Assembly: GCA_947389015.1 (NCBI GenBank)
Contig: CANDVA010000015.1
Span: 1-64,000, forward strand
Source of the DNA: an uncultured Clostridia bacterium
GTDB taxonomy: Bacteria > Bacillota > Clostridia > Oscillospirales > Ruminococcaceae
Reading direction: 5' to 3'
Length of the DNA: 64,000 nt
Part shown: one piece after another, positions 59,659 to 64,000 of the stretch
How positions within the stretch are numbered: the first letter of the stretch is position 1
Layout: every line of letters begins with the position of its first letter
Program-made: the position numbers and the translations under genes
The notes under the pieces: generated by a model
Told to the model about the DNA's origin: nothing
Seen by the model: only the letters and a program-made list of their open reading frames with translations
Databases searched by the model: none

Positions 59659-61485
59659 TTACTTTTTGTGTCGTTTATCCGCTTTATGCCTTTGGTCGCG
59701 CTTGGGAACGGGCGGTATCAGGCAGTCCTTGCCGTGCCCTATCAGGTCGGTGCGCTTGGCTATGCGCAGCGCCTTTTCCACGAGGTCGCTGTTCTGCGGC
59801 TTGAAGTACTGCAACAGCGCCCTCTGCATTGCCTTTTCCTCGGACGTTCTCGGAACGTAGACCGGTTCGAGCGTGTACGGGTCGAGCCCCGTGCAGAACA
59901 TCGCCGTCGAGATAGTCCCGGGGGTCGGGTAGAAGTCCTGTACCTGCTCGGGACGTATGCCGTGCCGCTTCTCGAACACCGCCAGCTCGACCGCCTCCGC
60001 GAGGGTGCAGCCGGGGTGCGAGCTCATCAGATACGGCACCAGATACTGCTCCTTGCCGCATTTTTTCGTCGACGCGTAAAAGCGCCGCTCAAACTCCTCG
60101 TACACCTCGATATGCGGCTTTCCCATTTTGTCGAGGACTTTGTTGCTCGCGTGCTCGGGCGCGACCTTGAGCTGTCCGCTGACGTGGTTCGCCACAAGCT
60201 CGTCCAGAAACGCGCCGTTCTTTTCGAGCAGCATATAATCGAACCGTATCCCCGAACGGATAAACACCCGTTTCACGCCCTTTATCGCTCTCAAACGCCT
60301 TAACAGACGAATGTAATCGGAATGGTCGGCGTCGATGTTTTTGCACGGAGCGGGCGCAAGGCACTTTCTCCCCTTGCAGAGCCCGCTTGCGGTCTGTTTG
60401 TCGCAGGACGGATGTCGGAAATTCGCGGTGGGACCTCCCACGTCGTGTATATAGCCCTTGAAATTCGGCTTTTCGGAGAGCATTACCGCCTCTTCATAAA
60501 CCGAGTCCTCGCTCCTCGCGACGACCTTTCGCCCTTGGTGCAGCGCTATCGAGCAGAAATTGCAGAAACCGAAGCAGCCGCGGTTGTGCGTTATCGAGAA
60601 CTCGACCTCCTGTATCGCGGGAACGCCGCCGTCTTTCTCATAAACGGGGTGATACGCCCTCATATACGGCAGCTCGTAGGCGTAATCGAACTCGGACTGC
60701 GTTACGGAACGCTGCGGCGGGTTCTGCACCAGCATCATATTCCCGTGACGCTGAACTATCGTCCGCCCGTAGACCTCGTCCTGTTCGTCGTACTGCTTGC
60801 GGCAGGACTTCGCGTAGGCTTTCTTGTTTTCGCGGACGATCTCGAAGCTGTCGCACTGCACCGCGCCGAGCGGCGTGTTCTCGGGCTTCGTGAGGTAGCA
60901 GATACCGCGCAGATCGTGCATATCGGCAAGCCTCTGCCCCTGCTTGAACCGATTGAGCATTTCCGCGAGCGTGACCTCGCCCATGCCGTACATCAGGAGA
61001 TCCGCGCCGCTGTCGACGAGCACGGACGGCATTACGCTGTCGCTCCAGTAGTCGTAGTGCGCGAACCGCCGCAGGCTCGCCTCCAGACCGCCTATCTCGA
61101 TCTCCGTATCGGGGAACAGCCGCTTCAGCGCTCTGCAATAGACGATAACGGCGCGGTCGGGACGCTTGCCTCCGCGGCCGCCCGGAGAATACGCGTCGTC
61201 GTTTCGTTTTTTCAGCGCGACCGTATAGTTCGAGACCATGCTGTCGATATTGCCGCCCGTCACCATAAAGCAGCGCTTTGGTCTGCCGAGCTTCATAAAA
61301 TCCGCGTCGGTCACGGGCTGGGCGATAATGCCCGCGGTAAAGCCCGCCGCCTCTATCATTCGCGAGATTATCGCTATCCCGAAGGTCGGGTGGTCGACGT
61401 AAGCGTCACCCGTCACGCATATAAAGTCCAATTGCTCGATGCCGCGTTCGTTCATATCCTCGCGGCTTATCGGTAAAAACGGCAT
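59659..61485 (-). CDS. YgiQ family radical SAM protein
   Basis: A 608-aa radical SAM protein of the YgiQ (UPF0313) family. The cluster ligands are C304, C308 and C311 in NRGCFGFCNFC. An N-terminal domain with FPDTEIEIGGLEAS and LLMYGMGE, and the C-terminal VAPEHASN and YLMSSHPGC motifs, are typical. A Lys/Arg-rich tail ends it. The reaction is unknown to me for this family. GGGGGC precedes the ATG, a poor ribosome binding site. Confidence 0.93.
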   Translation of the reverse strand: MPFLPISREDMNERGIEQLDFICVTGDAYVDHPTFGIAIISRMIEAAGFTAGIIAQPVTDADFMKLGRPKRCFMVTGGNIDSMVSNYTVALKKRNDDAYSPGGRGGKRPDRAVIVYCRALKRLFPDTEIEIGGLEASLRRFAHYDYWSDSVMPSVLVDSGADLLMYGMGEVTLAEMLNRFKQGQRLADMHDLRGICYLTKPENTPLGAVQCDSFEIVRENKKAYAKSCRKQYDEQDEVYGRTIVQRHGNMMLVQNPPQRSVTQSEFDYAYELPYMRAYHPVYEKDGGVPAIQEVEFSITHNRGCFGFCNFCSIALHQGRKVVARSEDSVYEEAVMLSEKPNFKGYIHDVGGPTANFRHPSCDKQTASGLCKGRKCLAPAPCKNIDADHSDYIRLLRRLRAIKGVKRVFIRSGIRFDYMLLEKNGAFLDELVANHVSGQLKVAPEHASNKVLDKMGKPHIEVYEEFERRFYASTKKCGKEQYLVPYLMSSHPGCTLAEAVELAVFEKRHGIRPEQVQDFYPTPGTISTAMFCTGLDPYTLEPVYVPRTSEEKAMQRALLQYFKPQNSDLVEKALRIAKRTDLIGHGKDCLIPPVPKRDQRHKADKRHKK

Positions 61486-61835
61486 AACGTCCGCCCCCTT
61501 TATTTAGATATTATCATAGACCCAACTGCAATTCACTGCAAAAAATCATCAACACGCACATCAACACACCCGACCCGAAAAATCAACAAGGTAAAAGTCC
61601 AATAAACGACCAACGCTCGCGCCGCTACCCGAGCACTCTCACGCGGACTTTAGAACGATGAAATCAACCACCAAAACGGCAAACCGGCGTCCAACAAGCG
61701 ACCAACGACCGACCAGCACACTTAGTTAGAAGAAGAAAAAAAGAAAAGAAAAAAAGAAGAAGGCGGCTGCGCCGCCCTCCTCCCTCTTTCCTTTTTATTT
61801 GCAGTTTTTTGCAGTTCTCCGAATGATAGAATTAC
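61486..61835. other. Intergenic region with strand-biased DNA, direct repeats and a terminator
   Basis: No gene is seen. A possible ygiQ promoter on the minus strand is TTGCAG (61536-61541), 17 bp, TATGAT (61513-61518). The plus strand from 61520 to 61720 is rich in A and C and poor in T and G. An 18-bp direct repeat with two mismatches lies at 61597-61614 (GTCCAATAAACGACCAAC) and 61689-61706. A purine tract runs from about 61729 to 61766. This base asymmetry is unlike other gaps in the window. Confidence 0.5.
61735..61776 (-). terminator. Probable terminator of the MtaD-like gene
   Basis: On the minus strand GGCGGC-GCA-GCCGCC forms a 6-bp GC stem, followed by TTCTTCTTTTTTTC, a T-rich tract interrupted by C. 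Confidence 0.65.
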
Positions 61836-63101
61836 TTAAAGCTCAAAGAGTGAAGTCAACATGTTGGCGTCGGCATAGATCTTTTCCGTGTCGACCGTCG
61901 GGAATTCGCCGTTCTCGTAGAGAATACGCCCATTGACGACCGTCATTGAGACGTTCTGCTTGCTGCCCGAGTAGACGAGATTTTTGGCGATATTGTGAAG
62001 CGGCTGCATATTCGGCTGCTTAAGGTCGATGACCGCGAAGTCGGCGCGCTTTCCCTCCTTGAGAACGTCGCAGTCCGTCAGACCCATTGCCAGAGCGCCG
62101 CCCTTAGTCGCCATTTCGAAAACCTCAAACGCGGGACACGCCGCCGCGTCCTCCTCGCGAACCTTCTGCAAGCCCGCGACAAGGAACATCTCGCGGAACA
62201 TATCGAGGCAATTGTTTGAAGCCGCGCCGTCCGTGCCGATCGCGAAATTTTTCATTCCGTGACGCCGCATTTCGCATATCGGCGCGATACCGCTCGCGAG
62301 CTTGAGGTTGGACGCGGGATTTGTGACCGCCCACAGTCCCTTTTCGGCGAATATCTCCATATCGAGCTCGTCGAACCACACGCAATGGAAGCCGCCGCCC
62401 CCGTACTCGAACATTCCGAGCTTGTCAAACAGCTGCGTCGGCGTGATACCGTAGCGCTCCTTGCAGCCCTCGACCTCGGCTTTCGTCTCGCTGTTGTGAG
62501 CGTACAACGGCGCTTTCAGCTTCTGCGAGAGCGCCGCAAGCCCCTCGAGGGTCTCCCGCTTGGTGGTGTATTCGGCGTGAAAGCCGAGCTGATACGAGAT
62601 AAGCTCGCCGCAGTCGTTGTAGGTGTTGAACTCCTCCTCTATCCCCTCGACCGTGCCGCCGAAGTCGTTGATGGAGCCGCACAGCACGCTCCGATAGCCC
62701 ATATCGGTGCAAGCCTTAACGTAGGCGGGGAGCTTCATATACATATCAAAGGATGAAGTTATTCCGCTCGTAAGGTACTCCATATTCGCGAGCTGTGCGT
62801 ACGTATACACTGCCTCCTCGGTGAGCTTCGCCTCGCGCGGGAAAACCTCCTTGTAGAGCCAGTCGTTAAGCGGCAGGTCGTCCGCGAGCGACCGCAGGAA
62901 CGTCATTGCCGAGTGGGTGTGCGCGTTTTTGAAGCCGGGAATTATCAGATCGCCGCCGAGATCGATCTCGCGGTCATAGCCGCCCGAAGCCCGCTCCGCG
63001 CCGACATAGGCTATCTTGCCGCCGTCGGTGCAAAGCTCGCCCTCGATTATGCTCTCATTCTCCATTGTGAGAATTTTCGCGTTGTAAAATCTAAGTTTCA
63101 T
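61836..63101 (-). CDS. 5-methylthioadenosine/S-adenosylhomocysteine deaminase-like amidohydrolase
   Basis: A 421-aa amidohydrolase of the MtaD/TrzN/SsnA group. NAHTHSAM has the metal ligands H61 and H63; LGFHAEYTT and the APLYAHNSE strand hold further histidines; GTDGAASNNCLDM contains the catalytic Asp. These enzymes deaminate MTA, SAH or related adenosines. Substrate is by family resemblance. GGAGG is 6 nt before the ATG at 63101; a longer open frame extends 156 nt upstream into the GNAT gene and lacks similarity. Confidence 0.87.
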   Translation of the reverse strand: MKLRFYNAKILTMENESIIEGELCTDGGKIAYVGAERASGGYDREIDLGGDLIIPGFKNAHTHSAMTFLRSLADDLPLNDWLYKEVFPREAKLTEEAVYTYAQLANMEYLTSGITSSFDMYMKLPAYVKACTDMGYRSVLCGSINDFGGTVEGIEEEFNTYNDCGELISYQLGFHAEYTTKRETLEGLAALSQKLKAPLYAHNSETKAEVEGCKERYGITPTQLFDKLGMFEYGGGGFHCVWFDELDMEIFAEKGLWAVTNPASNLKLASGIAPICEMRRHGMKNFAIGTDGAASNNCLDMFREMFLVAGLQKVREEDAAACPAFEVFEMATKGGALAMGLTDCDVLKEGKRADFAVIDLKQPNMQPLHNIAKNLVYSGSKQNVSMTVVNGRILYENGEFPTVDTEKIYADANMLTSLFEL

Positions 63102-63123
63102 TTCGTCCTCCAATAGTCGTTCA

Positions 63124-63762
63124 TCAGCGGAAACAGGAATTGCTGTAAATAAAGAACAATTCCTGCGACGGCGCGTATTTCTTTTCAAGCCGCGGAAAAT
63201 CTCTGTCAAATTCCTCCGCAGCCCTTTCGTCGAACTCGTAGGCGGCACTTTCCGCAAATATCCACTTATTGCCCGACAGCACGCCCTCCTTAAGCTCCTT
63301 TACAAGCAGCGCCACGGGATATTCTCCGTTTCCGAAAGAAACGTCGTACCGTCTGCAGCTTTTGAAGCCCCGCGCGATATAATTCTCGGGATTGCCGAAG
63401 ATCACGACCGCCTCATATCCCATCTCCGCGGCTTTGCCGAGCGCGTATTCCAGCAGCGCTTTTCCGTGACCCTTGCGCTGATATTCGGGAAGAACGCTCA
63501 GCGGTCCGAACGTCAGCGTCTCTTTTTCGGCGCCGTCCTCTCCGAGCAGCCGAGACCGCGTAAACATAACGTTCGCGATTATTTTCCCGTCAAGCTCCGC
63601 GACAAGATCGAGCTCGGGAACAAAATCCGCGTGAGTCCGCAGAATATGCGCGATATAATGCTCGCAGCACCCTGGAACGTTCACGTTTTGGAACGCTCTT
63701 TTCGTAAGCTCCTCGACGGCGCGGAAATCCTCGGGACGCTCGTTTCTTATAATGACGTTCAT
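63124..63762 (-). CDS. GNAT family N-acetyltransferase (YhbS-like)
   Basis: A 212-aa acetyltransferase of the COG3153 type. VLPEYQRKGHGKALLEYAL gives the Q-R-K-G-H-G acetyl-CoA loop, preceded by FGPLSV, and GNPENYIARGFKSC is a hallmark of this group. The C-terminal 70 residues form the usual extra region. The substrate is unknown. Its start overlaps the hydrolase stop by 4 bp. Confidence 0.9.
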   Translation of the reverse strand: MNVIIRNERPEDFRAVEELTKRAFQNVNVPGCCEHYIAHILRTHADFVPELDLVAELDGKIIANVMFTRSRLLGEDGAEKETLTFGPLSVLPEYQRKGHGKALLEYALGKAAEMGYEAVVIFGNPENYIARGFKSCRRYDVSFGNGEYPVALLVKELKEGVLSGNKWIFAESAAYEFDERAAEEFDRDFPRLEKKYAPSQELFFIYSNSCFR

Positions 63763-64000
63763 AACCTCTCCTTAAGCCAATTTCTAAAGAAATCCAACTC
63801 CGAATCCGTGTGGAACCAATGCTCACCGCCACGCTGCTCCGTAAGCTCGCAGTCGAATCGCTCCGCGAACGCGCTTACGTACTCCTTTTCGCAAAGCGTA
63901 TCGCCCTCGCCGCGCAAAATAAAAGTCGGGATTTCCCATTTTTCAATGGGATTATCCTTCACGTAGATGTAATAATCCCAATAGAGCGTTTCAATCGGGT
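63759..64000 (-). CDS. Alpha/beta hydrolase, C-terminal part (cut by window edge)
   Basis: The last 80 codons of a gene whose start is outside the window; the frame stays open to base 64000. IPTFILRGEGDTLCEKEYV is the strand and Asp region near the C-terminus of alpha/beta hydrolases, and GGEHWF holds the probable catalytic His. An ATG-free GTG at 63962 is internal and not proposed as a start. It is the first visible gene of an operon with the GNAT and deaminase genes. Confidence 0.75.
   Translation of the reverse strand, partial: PIETLYWDYYIYVKDNPIEKWEIPTFILRGEGDTLCEKEYVSAFAERFDCELTEQRGGEHWFHTDSELDFFRNWLKERL

Noticed and set aside
60322-61476. Plus-strand open frame of 384 codons opposite ygiQ
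   Set aside because: YgiQ has the radical SAM cluster and full-length similarity; the antisense frame has no motif.
63102-63257. N-terminal extension of the MtaD-like enzyme
   Set aside because: It overlaps the GNAT gene, is Arg-rich, and GGAGG supports the ATG at 63101.

Overview
This is a 64 kb piece of a bacterial chromosome that reads as a Gram-positive Clostridia genome, probably Oscillospiraceae/Ruminococcus-like. The evidence is AGGAGG-type ribosome binding sites, near-consensus TTGACA-17-TATAAT promoters in AT-rich gaps, a standard genetic code, lipobox lipoproteins, an NPDSG cell-wall-sorting-like tail, ImmA/XRE, TypA, a MltG/U32 pair and NifS/NifU-type iron-sulfur genes. The family placement is inferred from gene content only. 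I saw no rRNA, tRNA, CRISPR array, insertion sequence or prophage. Almost all DNA is coding, in long single-strand runs.

Layout. 1-347: tandem palindromes and a promoter. 348-2377 (+): a secreted anchored protein and a solute-binding lipoprotein. 2529-4137 (-): iscS-iscU. 4234-16588 (-): thirteen tightly packed genes (tmk, a DUF2156 protein, a DJ-1 protein, 5-FTHF cyclo-ligase, mltG, a U32 tRNA-modification protein, a GH3 glycosidase, deoC, deoB, GNAT, Mrp, a C_GCAxxG protein and a zinc-ribbon membrane protein) behind one consensus promoter. 16714-20361 (-): XRE and ImmA with two M42 aminopeptidases and a GNAT. 20652-31871 (+): an arginine biosynthesis cluster argG-argH-argC-argJ-argB-argD-argF with seven non-arg genes interspersed, one of them frameshifted. 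31913-38209 (-): a glycoside-use operon (GH2 glycosidase, FGGY kinase, a ParB-like protein, araD). 38369-44458 (-): a SprA-like putative metalloprotease, then a zinc-uptake locus (Fur-family regulator, znuA, and farther on znuC-znuB) interleaved with small, methyltransferase, alkyltransferase-like and AAA genes. 44630-46389 (+): pduL and a DUF6348-like gene. 46423-51114 (-): a membrane protein, a LOTUS/DUF3825 protein, a zinc-ribbon protein and an amidohydrolase. 51301-64000 (-): gap, an RluA pseudouridine synthase, MATE, GNAT, typA, an epimerase, a leucine-rich-repeat lipoprotein, a YgiQ radical SAM protein, an MtaD-like deaminase, a GNAT and a cut-off hydrolase.

How it fits together. Arginine is made by the acetyl-recycling route (ArgJ, with ArgB, C, D, F, G and H), with repeated TGAATA words upstream of argG that may bind ArgR. 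Pentose or galactoside units released by the cytoplasmic GH2 enzyme could be phosphorylated by the FGGY kinase and passed through AraD. Fe-S assembly (IscS, IscU, Mrp) sits near the left end. The zinc locus carries a Fur-type 15-bp box over its own start site. The least understood part is the 46-51 kb block, where a protein with two copies of a LOTUS-like plus alpha/beta unit precedes a DUF3825 domain.
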